Below, piece after piece: positions 16,033 through 23,953 of a DNA stretch of 64,000 nucleotides (positions within the stretch are counted from its first letter, which is position 1; each line of letters begins with the position of its first letter). This stretch comes from Nonomuraea aurantiaca (GTDB lineage Bacteria > Actinomycetota > Actinomycetes > Streptosporangiales > Streptosporangiaceae), in contig NZ_JAIWNB010000018.1 in the NCBI RefSeq assembly GCF_020215705.1, positions 124,001 through 188,000 of the forward strand. Direction: 5' to 3'. Both the position numbers and the translations under genes were made by a program. The notes under the pieces were generated by a model, which did no database searches, was not told the origin of the DNA, and saw only the letters and a list, made by a program, of their open reading frames with translations.

Positions 16033-16437
16033 TCACCTGCCGAGGATCTCCAGGTAGTGCTTGTTGTACATCACGCCGAGGATGTTCCCGAAGGGGTCGA
16101 CCACGGACGCGGTGACGAATCCCGGCCCCCGCTCGACCGGCTTGGCGTGCACGGTGGCGCCCAGGGACAGCAGCCGCTCGAAGGCGGCGTGGACATCGTC
16201 CACGTGCCAGTAGATCACCGCCCCGCCGGCCTGGTCGGACCGGCTGTGCGGGGCGAATCGGCTGTCGACGATGCCGAATTCGTGCTGGTAGTCGCCGAGG
16301 CGGAACTCGACGTACGCGGGCGGCCCCTCGACCGGGCGCGTGAAGTACGGCTCGATGCCGAGCAGTTCGGAGTACCAGTCCCGGGCGGCCGGGATATCGT
16401 CGGCGAAGAAGCTGACGGTGGTGAGTCCGCGCAACAT
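16033..16437 (-). CDS. VOC-superfamily (glyoxalase/bleomycin-resistance-like) protein
   Basis: 134 aa from ATG 16437 (MLRGLTTVSFFADD); the longer frame to 16668 is excluded because it would cross the divergent WYL gene. Paired beta-alpha-beta-beta-beta modules are visible: IPAARDWYSELLGIEPYF, YVEFRLGDYQHEFGIVD, then YWHVDDVHAAFERLLSLGATV and VVDPFGNILGVMYN. Metal ligands of the His/Glu type are possible at the matching strands, but the substrate cannot be told. Divergent transcription from a WYL regulator with a 25-bp operator between them implies that the regulator controls this enzyme. Confidence 0.88.
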   Translation of the reverse strand: MLRGLTTVSFFADDIPAARDWYSELLGIEPYFTRPVEGPPAYVEFRLGDYQHEFGIVDSRFAPHSRSDQAGGAVIYWHVDDVHAAFERLLSLGATVHAKPVERGPGFVTASVVDPFGNILGVMYNKHYLEILGR

Positions 16438-16485
16438 GGGTTTGTTCCTTACTTCCGGTCGGTGTCTATGACCATCCTCCAAGCT

Positions 16486-16510
16486 AAAGTGCTCACCAAT
16501 TGACCACTTT
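16486..16510. promoter_or_regulatory. Operator between VOC gene and WYL regulator
   Basis: AAAGTGCTCA-ccaat-TGACCACTTT: ten-base arms matching at nine positions around a 5-bp spacer, centred in the divergent promoter region. Well suited to a regulator dimer, probably the WYL protein starting at 16529. Confidence 0.7.
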
Positions 16511-16528
16511 CTTGGGCACGATGGGGGC

Positions 16529-17479
16529 ATGCGCGCTGACCGCCTGGTTGCCACCCTCCTGCTCATGCAGAGCCGTGGCCGGGTGACCGCCGCCGAGCTG
16601 GCCGGCGAGCTCGAGGTGTCCGTCGCCACCGCCCGCCGCGATCTGGAGGCGCTGTCCGCGGCGGGCATCCCGGTCTATCCGCAGGCCGGACGCGGTGGCG
16701 GCTGGTCGCTCGTCGGCGGCGCCCGTACCGATCTCAGCGGCCTGTCGGCGACCGAGGCGCAGGCGCTGTTCCTGCTCGTCGGACCGGCCGCGGCCGTCTC
16801 GGGTGCGGCCAAGGCGGCGCTGCGCAAGCTCGTACGGGCGCTGCCGCAGACCTTCCGGGCCGACGCCGAGGCCGCCGCCGGCGCGACGATGATCGACCCC
16901 ACCCGGTGGGGTGAGCGTGATCGCCGCCGCCCCGAGCTGGTCGATCTGCTGCAGGCCGCCGTGGTCCGCCGGCGGAAGGTCCGCCTGACCTACGCCGGCA
17001 GCGCCCGGGAGCGGACCGAACGGCTGATCGACCCGTGGGGCCTGGTCGACAAGGACGACATCTGGTACCTGATCGCCGGGACCGAACGCGGACAGCGAAC
17101 CTTCCGGGTCGACCGGATCATCGCGGCCGAGCCGACCGGCCAGCCCGCCGAACGGCCGGACGACTTCACGCTCGCCGCCGCGTGGGAGCAGGTCGTGGGG
17201 GAGGTGGAGCGGCGGCGTTCGGGTACGTGGGCGACCGTGATCATCGAGGCCAGGTTCGTGCCGGTGCTGCGCACCCACTTCGGGCGGCACTGCCACACCG
17301 ACGGCGAGCTCGACCACGGCCGGGTCCGGGTCCGCCTGGCCGCGCCGACCCCGCTCGACATCGCCAGGAACCTGGCCGGCTGGGGCTCGATGATCGAGGT
17401 GGTCGAGCCGCGGTCGGTCCAGGCGGAGCTGGCGCGGATCGGCGCCGAGCTGGCCGGCCAGTACGCCGGCGAACGTTGA
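16529..17479 (+). CDS. HTH-WYL (YafY-type) transcriptional regulator
   Basis: 316 aa. The N-terminal winged helix (MRADRLVATLLLMQSRGRVTAAELAGELEVSVATARRDLEALSAAGIPV) is followed by the WYL domain with IDPWGLVDKDDIWYLIAGT and RTFRVDRIIA, then a C-terminal WCX extension (ARFVPVLRTHFGRH...GWGSMIEVVEP). WYL domains sense small ligands or nucleic acid; in stand-alone regulators they control small-molecule responses. The gene is divergent from the VOC enzyme and is expected to act at the repeat at 16486-16510. Confidence 0.92.
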   Translation: MRADRLVATLLLMQSRGRVTAAELAGELEVSVATARRDLEALSAAGIPVYPQAGRGGGWSLVGGARTDLSGLSATEAQALFLLVGPAAAVSGAAKAALRKLVRALPQTFRADAEAAAGATMIDPTRWGERDRRRPELVDLLQAAVVRRRKVRLTYAGSARERTERLIDPWGLVDKDDIWYLIAGTERGQRTFRVDRIIAAEPTGQPAERPDDFTLAAAWEQVVGEVERRRSGTWATVIIEARFVPVLRTHFGRHCHTDGELDHGRVRVRLAAPTPLDIARNLAGWGSMIEVVEPRSVQAELARIGAELAGQYAGER

Positions 17480-17501
17480 CGTTGCAGCGATCGGGCCCGA
17501 A

Positions 17502-17515
17502 CTTACCTTGTACGA
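17502..17515. promoter_or_regulatory. Half-site shared with the 18.3-kb operator cluster
   Basis: CTTACCTTGTACGA, 22 bp before the TetR start at 17538. It matches CTTACGTTGTACGA at 18313-18326 in 13 of 14 bases, suggesting that one TetR protein binds both promoters. Confidence 0.6.
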
Positions 17516-17537
17516 TATTGCGCGGAGGTTGATCTAG

Positions 17538-18236
17538 GTGGCCACGCGGAACGGACCAAGGACCGAGCCCCGCACCCCGTTGAGCAGAGATCGGGTGCTC
17601 CGGGCCGCGGTCAAGGTCGCCGATGAAGGCGGCATCGAGTCGCTCACGATGCGTCGTCTCGCGGAAGAGCTCGGCGCCGAGGCGATGTCGCTCTACTACC
17701 ACGTGGCCAAGAAGGAAGACGTCCTGGACGGCATCGTCGGCGTCATCGCCGGCGAGATCAACGAGGCGGTCGGCCGGATCGACGTGCCCTCCCAGGGTGC
17801 CGCCTGGAAAGCGGCCGTGCGGCAGCGGATCCTGACCGCCCGCCAGGTCTTCCTCCGCCACCCCTGGGCGCCGCGCGTCTTCGAGACCCGTACCGACGTT
17901 AGTCCGGCCGTCGTACAGTACTTCGACGCCCTGATCGGGCTCATGCGAGACGGTGGCTTCTCCAACGACCTGGCCCATCACGCGCTGCACGCCCTGGGGA
18001 GCCGGGCTCTGGGGTTCACCCAGGAGATGTTCGATCCGGGCGACGGGACCGGTGACGAATCCGCGGCCATGCTCGACGCCATGGCCGAGCAACTGCCCCA
18101 CCTCGTCGGGATGCTGCGGGAGATCGCTCACGACGACCCCGACTCCACGCTGGGGTGGTGCGACGACCAGACCGAGTTCGAGTTCGGGCTGGATCTGATC
18201 CTCGACGGTCTCGACAGGATGCGCGAGACCGCCTGA
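17538..18236 (+). CDS. TetR-family regulator with TetR_C domain
   Basis: 232 aa, GTG start with GGAGG upstream. HTH: SRDRVLRAAVKVADEGGIESLTMRRLAEELGAEAMSLYYHVAKKEDVLDGI, which is the TetR-class (LYYHV) form seen in repressors with the tetracycline-repressor-like C-terminal domain. The C-terminal part (AAVRQRILTARQVFLRHPWAPRVFETR...ALGSRALGFTQEMF) fits TetR_C_1. It is followed by an oxidoreductase gene whose promoter is packed with inverted repeats related to the site in front of this gene. Probable autorepressor and repressor of the reductase. Confidence 0.9.
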   Translation: MATRNGPRTEPRTPLSRDRVLRAAVKVADEGGIESLTMRRLAEELGAEAMSLYYHVAKKEDVLDGIVGVIAGEINEAVGRIDVPSQGAAWKAAVRQRILTARQVFLRHPWAPRVFETRTDVSPAVVQYFDALIGLMRDGGFSNDLAHHALHALGSRALGFTQEMFDPGDGTGDESAAMLDAMAEQLPHLVGMLREIAHDDPDSTLGWCDDQTEFEFGLDLILDGLDRMRETA

Positions 18237-18280
18237 CCTCCTTCGTGCTCGCCGGTCGCCTCCGGCAGGCCCTTGACCGT

Positions 18281-18326
18281 CTTACGCCGTAAGAGTACCT
18301 TACGACGTACGTCTTACGTTGTACGA
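18281..18326. promoter_or_regulatory. Operator cluster in front of MDR oxidoreductase
   Basis: CTTAC-GCC-GTAAG (18281-18293, perfect arms), GACGTACGTC (18304-18313, perfect palindrome) and CTTACGTTGTACGA (18313-18326, shared with the TetR promoter) lie within 46 bp. They immediately precede the ribosome-binding site CGGAGG. Confidence 0.7.
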
Positions 18327-18342
18327 ATCGGAGGCCCCTGTG

Positions 18343-19329
18343 ATGAAGGCGATCGTCTTACGCACGTACGGCTCACCCGACGACCTGGCCGTCACCGAGA
18401 TCGACAAGCCCGTGCCCGGCGACGACGAGGTACTGGTCCGGGTCCGTGCCACCTCCATACAGCCCTACGACTGGCACCACATGAGAGGCGAGCCGTACAT
18501 CGCGCGCCTGATGCCCGGCAGCCTCGGGCTGCGCGGGCCGAAGATCCACATCCTGGGCGCCGACCTGGCGGGGCAGGTCGAGGCGGTCGGCAAGGACGTG
18601 ACGGAGTTCAGCCCCGGCGACGAGGTCTTCGCGCAGTCCAACCAGGGCGGCTTCGCCGAATACGCGTGCGTCCGGGCGAGCGACCTGGCGCCGAAACCGA
18701 AGAACCTGTCGTTCGAGCAGGCGGCGGCGGTGCCGATGGCGGCCAACACCGCCCTGATGGGCCTGTGCGACCAGGGCCGCGTCCAGTCCGGGCAGAAGGT
18801 CCTCGTCAACGGGGCGTCGGGCGGGGTGGGGACGTTCGCCGTGCAGATCGCCCGAGCGCTCGGCGCGGAGGTCACCGCCGTCTGCGGCGCGCGGAACGTG
18901 GACCTGATCAAGTCGCTCGGCGCCACCGAGGTCATCGACTACACCACGGAGGACTTCACCCGGACCGGACAGCGTTACGACCTTCTGCTGGACATCGCGG
19001 GAAGCCGTTCAGGAGCGGCCTGCCGCCGGGTGCTGACCCCCAAGGGCACCCACGTCGCCATCGGCGGACCGCCCGGCCGATGGTTCCAGCCCGCCACTCA
19101 CGTGTTCGCGGCGCTGGCGTTCGGGCCGTTCGTGTCCCAGACGATCGTCATGACGGACGTGGTCCACTGCCCGCAGAAGCGGCAGAATCTGCTGACGCTG
19201 ACCCGGCTCATCGAGGACGGCGAGATCACTCCGATCATCGACCGCACTTACCCGTTCGAGGAGATCCCGGCGGCCGTCCGCTACCAGGAAGAGGGTCACG
19301 TCGTGGGGAAGGTCGTCATCACGGTCTGA
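18343..19329 (+). CDS. Zinc-independent MDR oxidoreductase (quinone reductase type)
   Basis: 328 aa; ATG 18343 has CGGAGG nine nt upstream, and the TTG extension at 18319 falls in the operator. Medium-chain dehydrogenase/reductase: GroES-like N-terminus (MKAIVLRTYGSPDDLAVTEIDKPVPGDDEVLVRVRA), substrate entry VLGADLAGQVEAVGKDV-like stretch, and the NAD(P)-binding Rossmann motif VLVNGASGGVGTFAVQIARALGA. No catalytic-zinc Cys/His set is present, as in quinone oxidoreductases. It probably reduces an electrophilic compound sensed by the neighbouring TetR protein. Confidence 0.9.
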   Translation: MKAIVLRTYGSPDDLAVTEIDKPVPGDDEVLVRVRATSIQPYDWHHMRGEPYIARLMPGSLGLRGPKIHILGADLAGQVEAVGKDVTEFSPGDEVFAQSNQGGFAEYACVRASDLAPKPKNLSFEQAAAVPMAANTALMGLCDQGRVQSGQKVLVNGASGGVGTFAVQIARALGAEVTAVCGARNVDLIKSLGATEVIDYTTEDFTRTGQRYDLLLDIAGSRSGAACRRVLTPKGTHVAIGGPPGRWFQPATHVFAALAFGPFVSQTIVMTDVVHCPQKRQNLLTLTRLIEDGEITPIIDRTYPFEEIPAAVRYQEEGHVVGKVVITV

Positions 19330-19335
19330 ACGAAA

Positions 19336-19378
19336 GGGCCGACGGCGGCCACCACGTGGCGCGCCGGGCCGGCGGCCC
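19336..19378. terminator. Candidate bidirectional terminator
   Basis: GGGCCGACGG (19336-19345) pairs with CCGGCGGCCC (19369-19378) at nine of ten positions, with a smaller CCAC/GTGG pair in the loop. It lies between the convergent MDR reductase and cupin genes. GC-rich without a U-run, as is common in actinomycetes. Confidence 0.5.
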
Positions 19379-19396
19379 CCCGCTGCAAGGCAGGCC

Positions 19397-19759
19397 TCAG
19401 GCGCTCCGGGCCTTGGCGTAATCGGCGGCGCCGCCCGCGAAGTCGTACACCTCTACCTGCTCGTTCCCGACCACCCAGGCGTCGTGTCCGGGTGGGGCCA
19501 CGAAGACCTCTCCTGGGCCGATCTCGGCCTCGGCGCCGTCGTCCATCCGGATGCGGAGCCGGCCGCGGACGACGAACCCGTTGTGGTGGACCTGGCACGA
19601 ATCGGTGCCGACGATCGGCTTGATGGAGGCCGACCAGCGCCATCCGGGTTCGAACGTGGCCACACCGAAGCTCAGGCCTGTCAGGTTGCACACCTCGAAG
19701 TGGCCCATCGGGAAGTCCCGGCGCTCGTCGGGCTTGTCGATGCTCTTGACTTCGATCAT
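19397..19759 (-). CDS. Small cupin-domain protein
   Basis: 120 aa from ATG 19759, which has AGGGGG five nt upstream; ATG 19777 (MTKGDV) would add six residues. Single beta-barrel: GLSFGVATFEPGWRWSASIKPIVGTDSCQVHHNGFVVRGRLRIRMDDG (cupin motif 1, with His-His in VHHNGFVVRG) and IGPGEVFVAPPGHDAWVVGNE (motif 2). The motif PPGHDAWVVG is common in actinobacterial cupins of unknown role. It may bind a metal and a small ligand; no partner is evident. Confidence 0.85.
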   Translation of the reverse strand: MIEVKSIDKPDERRDFPMGHFEVCNLTGLSFGVATFEPGWRWSASIKPIVGTDSCQVHHNGFVVRGRLRIRMDDGAEAEIGPGEVFVAPPGHDAWVVGNEQVEVYDFAGGAADYAKARSA

Positions 19760-19894
19760 GACGTCCCCCTTCGTCATCTTTCAGTCTCCCACTGGGCATT
19801 TCTCCGGACAACGCCGCCCAAGGGAACGCGCGCGAGGACGCATTACGTGGGCGGCCTCGGATTGAGCCGTCCGCGCACCGGGTAGGCGAGCGCC

Positions 19895-20383
19895 ATGGAG
19901 ATCACCCTTCGGGTCAACGGTTCGCGGCGGACCGTGGAGGTGGACCCGCGCGTCTCGCTGCTGGATCTGCTGCGCGAGCGGCTCGGACTGACCGGCTCGA
20001 AGAAGGGCTGCGATCACGGCCAGTGCGGCGCGTGCACCGTGCTGATCGACGGCCGGCGGGCCAACGCCTGCCTGGCGCTGGCCGTGGCGCAGGACGGATC
20101 GGACATCACGACCGTCGAGGGTCTGGCGGACGGCGACCGGCCGCACCCGCTCCAAGCCGCTTTCATCGAGCACGACGCCTTCCAATGCGGCTACTGCACC
20201 CCCGGCCAGCTCTGCTCGGCCGCCGGGATGCTGGCCGAGGGCGGGCCGAGCGCCGTCACCGAGGACATGGCCGCCGACCCCGCGCTGACGGCCGAGGAGA
20301 TCCGCGAGCGGATGAGCGGCAACCTGTGCCGGTGCGGCGCCTACCCGAACATCGTCACCGCGATCGCGGAGGTGGCCCGATGA
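19895..20383 (+). CDS. Molybdenum hydroxylase, 2x[2Fe-2S] subunit (PaoA/XdhC-like)
   Basis: 162 aa electron-transfer subunit. The N-terminal plant-ferredoxin-like domain has Cys in KKGCDHGQCGACTVLIDG and NACLAL; the C-terminal domain has QCGYCTPGQ and NLCRCGAYPNI, the eight ligands for two [2Fe-2S] clusters. The next gene starts within its stop (ATGA), so the three subunits are co-translated. No Tat leader is visible, so the enzyme is probably cytoplasmic, unlike periplasmic E. coli PaoABC. Confidence 0.95.
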   Translation: MEITLRVNGSRRTVEVDPRVSLLDLLRERLGLTGSKKGCDHGQCGACTVLIDGRRANACLALAVAQDGSDITTVEGLADGDRPHPLQAAFIEHDAFQCGYCTPGQLCSAAGMLAEGGPSAVTEDMAADPALTAEEIRERMSGNLCRCGAYPNIVTAIAEVAR

Positions 20384-21351
20384 GATCCTTCGAGTACGCG
20401 CGGGCCGGCGACCCCGCCGACGCCGTGGCCAGGTTCCGGCCCGGCGCGATGTACCTGGGCGGCGGCACCAACCTCGTCGACCTCATGCGTCTCGGTGTGG
20501 CCGAGCCCGAGTTCCTGGTGGACGTGAGCCGGCTGCCGCTCGACCGGATCGAGCCCGACGGCGACGGGCTGCGTGTCGGCGCCGCCGTGCGCAACAGCGA
20601 CCTCGGTGCCCACCCGCTGGTCCGCGAGCGCTACCCGATGCTGGCGCGGGCGGTGCTGGCCGGGGCGTCCGGGCAGATCCGCAACATGGCGACCGTGGGC
20701 GGCAACCTGCTGCAACGCACCCGCTGCCCGTACTTCCAGGACGTCTCCAAGCCGTGCAACAAGCGGCAGCCCGGATCCGGTTGCCCGGCGATCGCCGGCG
20801 ACCACAGCAACCTCGCGATCTTCGGACATTCCTCCGCCTGCGTGGCCACCCACCCGTCCGACATGGCGGTGGCGCTGGCCGCGCTCGACGCCCGCGTGCA
20901 CGTCACCGGGCCCGGCGGCGACCGGGTGATCCCGATGCCGGGGCTGCACCGGCTGCCCGGGGACGAGCCCGAGCGCGACACCGTGCTGGCGCCCGGCGAG
21001 CTGGTGACCGCCGTGCACCTGCCCGCCCCGCCACCGGGCGCCTCCCGCTACCGCAAGGTCCGCGAGCGCGCCTCGTTCGCGTTCGCGCTGGTCTCGATCG
21101 CCGCCGCACTCGACGTCGCGGAGGACGGGACCGTACGCGACTGCCGGATCGCGCTCGGCGCGGTGGCGCACGCGCCATGGCGGTGCGAGCGCGCCGAGCG
21201 GGCGCTGCGCGGCGCCCCGGCGGGCGAGGAGAGCTTCACCCGGGCCGCCGGGGCCGAACTGGAGCAGGCCCGCCCGCTGCCGCGCAACGCGCACAAGGTG
21301 CCACTGGTCCGCAACCTCATCGTCCTCACCCTGCTGGAGCTGGCACCATGA
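20380..21351 (+). CDS. Molybdenum hydroxylase, FAD subunit with Fe-S loop (PaoB/YagS-like)
   Basis: 323 aa. FAD-binding motif GAMYLGGGTNLVDLM and the second flavin segment AGASGQIRNMATVGGNLLQRTRCPYF are clear. The stretch after it contains CPYFQDVSKPCNKRQPGSGC and a further Cys in SSACVATHPSD, the four-Cys arrangement that holds an extra [4Fe-4S] cluster in PaoB-type subunits and is absent from ordinary xanthine dehydrogenases. It passes electrons from the molybdenum subunit to FAD. It overlaps both neighbours by 4 bp. Confidence 0.93.
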   Translation: MRSFEYARAGDPADAVARFRPGAMYLGGGTNLVDLMRLGVAEPEFLVDVSRLPLDRIEPDGDGLRVGAAVRNSDLGAHPLVRERYPMLARAVLAGASGQIRNMATVGGNLLQRTRCPYFQDVSKPCNKRQPGSGCPAIAGDHSNLAIFGHSSACVATHPSDMAVALAALDARVHVTGPGGDRVIPMPGLHRLPGDEPERDTVLAPGELVTAVHLPAPPPGASRYRKVRERASFAFALVSIAAALDVAEDGTVRDCRIALGAVAHAPWRCERAERALRGAPAGEESFTRAAGAELEQARPLPRNAHKVPLVRNLIVLTLLELAP

Positions 21352-23369
21352 CCCGGATCGAGGGGCACGACAAGGTCACCGGCCGCGCGACCTACTCGGC
21401 CGAATACCCGATCGAGGGCGTCACCTACGCCTACCCGGTCCAGGCCGGGATCGTCAGGGGCCGCATCACCTCGATCGACGCGGCAGGCGCGCTCGCCATG
21501 CCGGGCGCGCTGGCCGTCCTGTCCAGCGAGGACCCGCCCGAGCTGGCCCCCGACGCGGACCCGGAGCTCGCGCTGTTCCAGCGCCGCGAGGTCGCCTACC
21601 GGGGGCAGTTCGTCGCCGTGGTCGTCGCCGACACCTACGAGAACGCCCGCGCGGCGGCGCGGGAGGTGCGGGTCACCTACGAGGAGGACCCGCACGACGT
21701 ACGGCTGCGCGGCGACCATCCCGGGCTCTACCGGCCGGAGAAGGTGAACCCGTTCTATCCGGCCGACACGGAGAAGGGCGACCTGGCGGCCGGGCTGGCC
21801 GCGGCGGCCGTCACCGTGGACGTGACGTACACGACCCCGGCCGTGCACAACAACCCGATGGAGCCGCACGCCACGCTCGCCGTCTGGAGCGGTGACGGCG
21901 ACCTGACCGTCTACGACTCGACGCAGGGCGTGTCCGCCGCCCGCGCCATGATCGCCAAGACGCTCGGCCTGCCCGCCGAGCGGGTGCGCGTGGTCTGCCG
22001 CCACGTCGGCGGCGGCTTCGGGTCCAAGGGCACCATCCGCCCCGGCACCATGCTCGCCGTCCTGGCGGCGCGGGCCGTCGGGCGGCCGGTGAAGGTGGCG
22101 CTGACCCGGCAGCAGCTGTTCGACGTCACCGGCTACCGGACGCCGACGATCCAGCGGGTCCGGCTCGGCGCCGACGCCGACGGCCGCCTCACCGCCGTCG
22201 AGCACGAGGTCGCCGAGCAGAGCTCGACGCTGGTCGAGTTCGCCGAGCAGACCGCCACTCCGGCCAGGACCATGTACGAGACACCCGCGCTGCGCACGGC
22301 CCACCGGCTGGTCCGCCTCGACGTCGCCACCCCGTCGTGGATGCGCGCCCCGGGCGAATGCCCCGGCATGTACGCGCTGGAGTCGGCCATGGACGAGCTG
22401 GCCATCGCCGCCGGCCTGGACCCGGTCGAGCTGCGGGTGCTCAACGACCCGGAGACCGAGCCGGAGAGCGGCCGCCCGTTCAGCTCCCGCAACCTGGTGG
22501 CCTGCCTGCTGGAGGGCGCCCGCCGGTTCGGCTGGGAGGGGCGCGATCCGACCCCGGGCGTCCGCCGCCAGGGGCGCTGGCTCATCGGCACCGGCGTCGC
22601 CTCCTCCACCTACCCGGCCTACCGGCGCCCGTCCCAGGCCACCGCCACCGTCGAGAACGGCGGCTATGTCGTCCGCGTGGCCGCCGTCGACCTCGGCACC
22701 GGCGCCCGCACCGCGCTGACCAAGATCGCCGCGACCGCGCTCGGCGTCCCGCCCGACCAGGTGCGGATCGAGCTGGGCGACAGCGATCTGCCCCCCGCCC
22801 CGTTGGCCGGCGGCTCCATGGGCACCGCCTCCTGGGGCTCGGCCGTGGTGGCCGCCTGCGAGGAGGCGCTGCGTGACGGCAAGCACGGGGCCGCCGACAC
22901 CACCGACGCCATCAAGGCGCAGCAGGACCTGGCCAGGCACGCCTTCGGCGCTCAGTTCGCCCGGGTACGGGTGGACATGGACACCGGCGAGATCCGCGTG
23001 TCGCACCTGCTGGGCATCTTCGCCGCCGGGCGGATCATCGACGAGCAGCTGGCCATGTCGCAGTTCGTCGGCGGCATGACGATGGGCGTGGGCATGGCGT
23101 TGATGGAGGAGAGCGTCATCGACGACGAGTTCGGCGGGTTCAGCAACCACGACTTCGCCCAGTACCACGTCCCGGTGTGCGCGGACATCGAGCGGATCGA
23201 CGCGGCCTGGATCGAGGAGGACGACCGGCACCTCAACCCGATGGGCGCCAAGGGCATCGGCGAGATCGGCATCGTCGGCACCGCGGCCGCCATCGGCAAC
23301 GCGGTCTATCACGCGACCGGCATCCGCGTCCGCGACCTGCCGATCACCCCTGCCCGCCTGCTCACGTGA
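21348..23369 (+). CDS. Molybdenum hydroxylase, catalytic Mo-cofactor subunit (PaoC/YagR-like)
   Basis: 673 aa. It binds molybdopterin cytosine dinucleotide and hydroxylates an aldehyde or N-heterocycle. Visible: GHDKVTGRATYSAEYP at the N-terminus, TPAVHNNPMEPHATLAVW, the cofactor loop VCRHVGGGFGSKG, RAPGECPGMYALESAMDELA, and the catalytic Glu in GAKGIGEIGIVGTAAAIGNA near the C-terminus. The segment between GSAVVAACEEAL and RHAFGAQFARVRVD is only about 30 residues, clearly shorter than the 80-100 usual there. That suggests an internal in-frame deletion. Activity may be altered, although catalytic residues remain. Substrate unknown; PaoABC relatives act on aromatic aldehydes. Confidence 0.92.
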   Translation: MTRIEGHDKVTGRATYSAEYPIEGVTYAYPVQAGIVRGRITSIDAAGALAMPGALAVLSSEDPPELAPDADPELALFQRREVAYRGQFVAVVVADTYENARAAAREVRVTYEEDPHDVRLRGDHPGLYRPEKVNPFYPADTEKGDLAAGLAAAAVTVDVTYTTPAVHNNPMEPHATLAVWSGDGDLTVYDSTQGVSAARAMIAKTLGLPAERVRVVCRHVGGGFGSKGTIRPGTMLAVLAARAVGRPVKVALTRQQLFDVTGYRTPTIQRVRLGADADGRLTAVEHEVAEQSSTLVEFAEQTATPARTMYETPALRTAHRLVRLDVATPSWMRAPGECPGMYALESAMDELAIAAGLDPVELRVLNDPETEPESGRPFSSRNLVACLLEGARRFGWEGRDPTPGVRRQGRWLIGTGVASSTYPAYRRPSQATATVENGGYVVRVAAVDLGTGARTALTKIAATALGVPPDQVRIELGDSDLPPAPLAGGSMGTASWGSAVVAACEEALRDGKHGAADTTDAIKAQQDLARHAFGAQFARVRVDMDTGEIRVSHLLGIFAAGRIIDEQLAMSQFVGGMTMGVGMALMEESVIDDEFGGFSNHDFAQYHVPVCADIERIDAAWIEEDDRHLNPMGAKGIGEIGIVGTAAAIGNAVYHATGIRVRDLPITPARLLT

Positions 23370-23435
23370 AGCCGGCCCTACGCGAATTGATCGCGCTTCT
23401 GCATGAAATTTCCTGATCTAGGTAGATGAAGGCAC

Positions 23436-23912
23436 ATGGAACCGGACAGGGAAACTCAAAAGGAGCGGGCCGATCGCAATTTCGTGGAGCTGCTGCAGAG
23501 CGCACGGGTGGCGGTGACCGGCGTCCAGGTGCTGTTCGCGTTCCTGCTGACGGTCCCGTTCTCGCAGGGGTTCGACAAGTTGAGCCTGGCCGATCGGCGG
23601 CTGTTCTACGTTGCGCTGGTCAGTGCCGCGATCGCGTCGATCTGCTACATCGCCCCGGCCGCCCAGCACCGGGTGCTCTTCCGCCAAGGGTTGAAGGAGA
23701 TGCTGGTCCGCCGCTCCAACATGTACGGCATCGCCGGGGCGCTGGCGCTGGCCGTCTCGATGACCGCGGCCACCATGCTGGTGGTCGACTACCTGTTCCA
23801 CAGCACGGTGGCGTTGATCACGGCCGCCGTCATCGCCGCGCTGGCCGTGTGGACCTGGTTCGTGCAACCGGCGATGGACCGCTCGACCAAGGGGGACGAC
23901 GACACGAGCTGA
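23436..23912 (+). CDS. Four-helix membrane protein (DUF6328-like)
   Basis: 158 aa. A charged N-terminus (EPDRETQKERADRNFVELLQSARVAVTGVQVLFAFLLTVPFSQ) leads into four hydrophobic helices: VLFAFLLTVPF, RLFYVALVSAAIASICYIAP, YGIAGALALAVSMTAATMLVV and VALITAAVIAALAVWTWFVQP. The layout and the ELLQ-R-GVQVLFAFLLTVPF signature match the actinobacterial DUF6328 family, whose role is unknown. Standalone gene ending in a strong hairpin. Confidence 0.8.
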   Translation: MEPDRETQKERADRNFVELLQSARVAVTGVQVLFAFLLTVPFSQGFDKLSLADRRLFYVALVSAAIASICYIAPAAQHRVLFRQGLKEMLVRRSNMYGIAGALALAVSMTAATMLVVDYLFHSTVALITAAVIAALAVWTWFVQPAMDRSTKGDDDTS

Positions 23913-23938
23913 CCCCGGCCGCGCGGGCGACCGGGGTC
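23911..23938. terminator. Hairpin terminator between convergent genes
   Basis: GACCCCGG (23911-23918) and CCGGGGTC (23931-23938) form a perfect 8-bp GC stem around a 12-nt loop. It starts at the stop codon of the DUF6328-like gene and lies just past the end of the convergent peptidase gene. Confidence 0.65.
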
Positions 23939-23953
23939 AGGCTGGAGGCGGGG

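Noticed and set aside
21048..23312. 754-codon antisense frame over the Mo-hydroxylase genes
   Set aside because: Composition is a shadow of GC3 bias; no domain and three plus-strand subunits explain the region.
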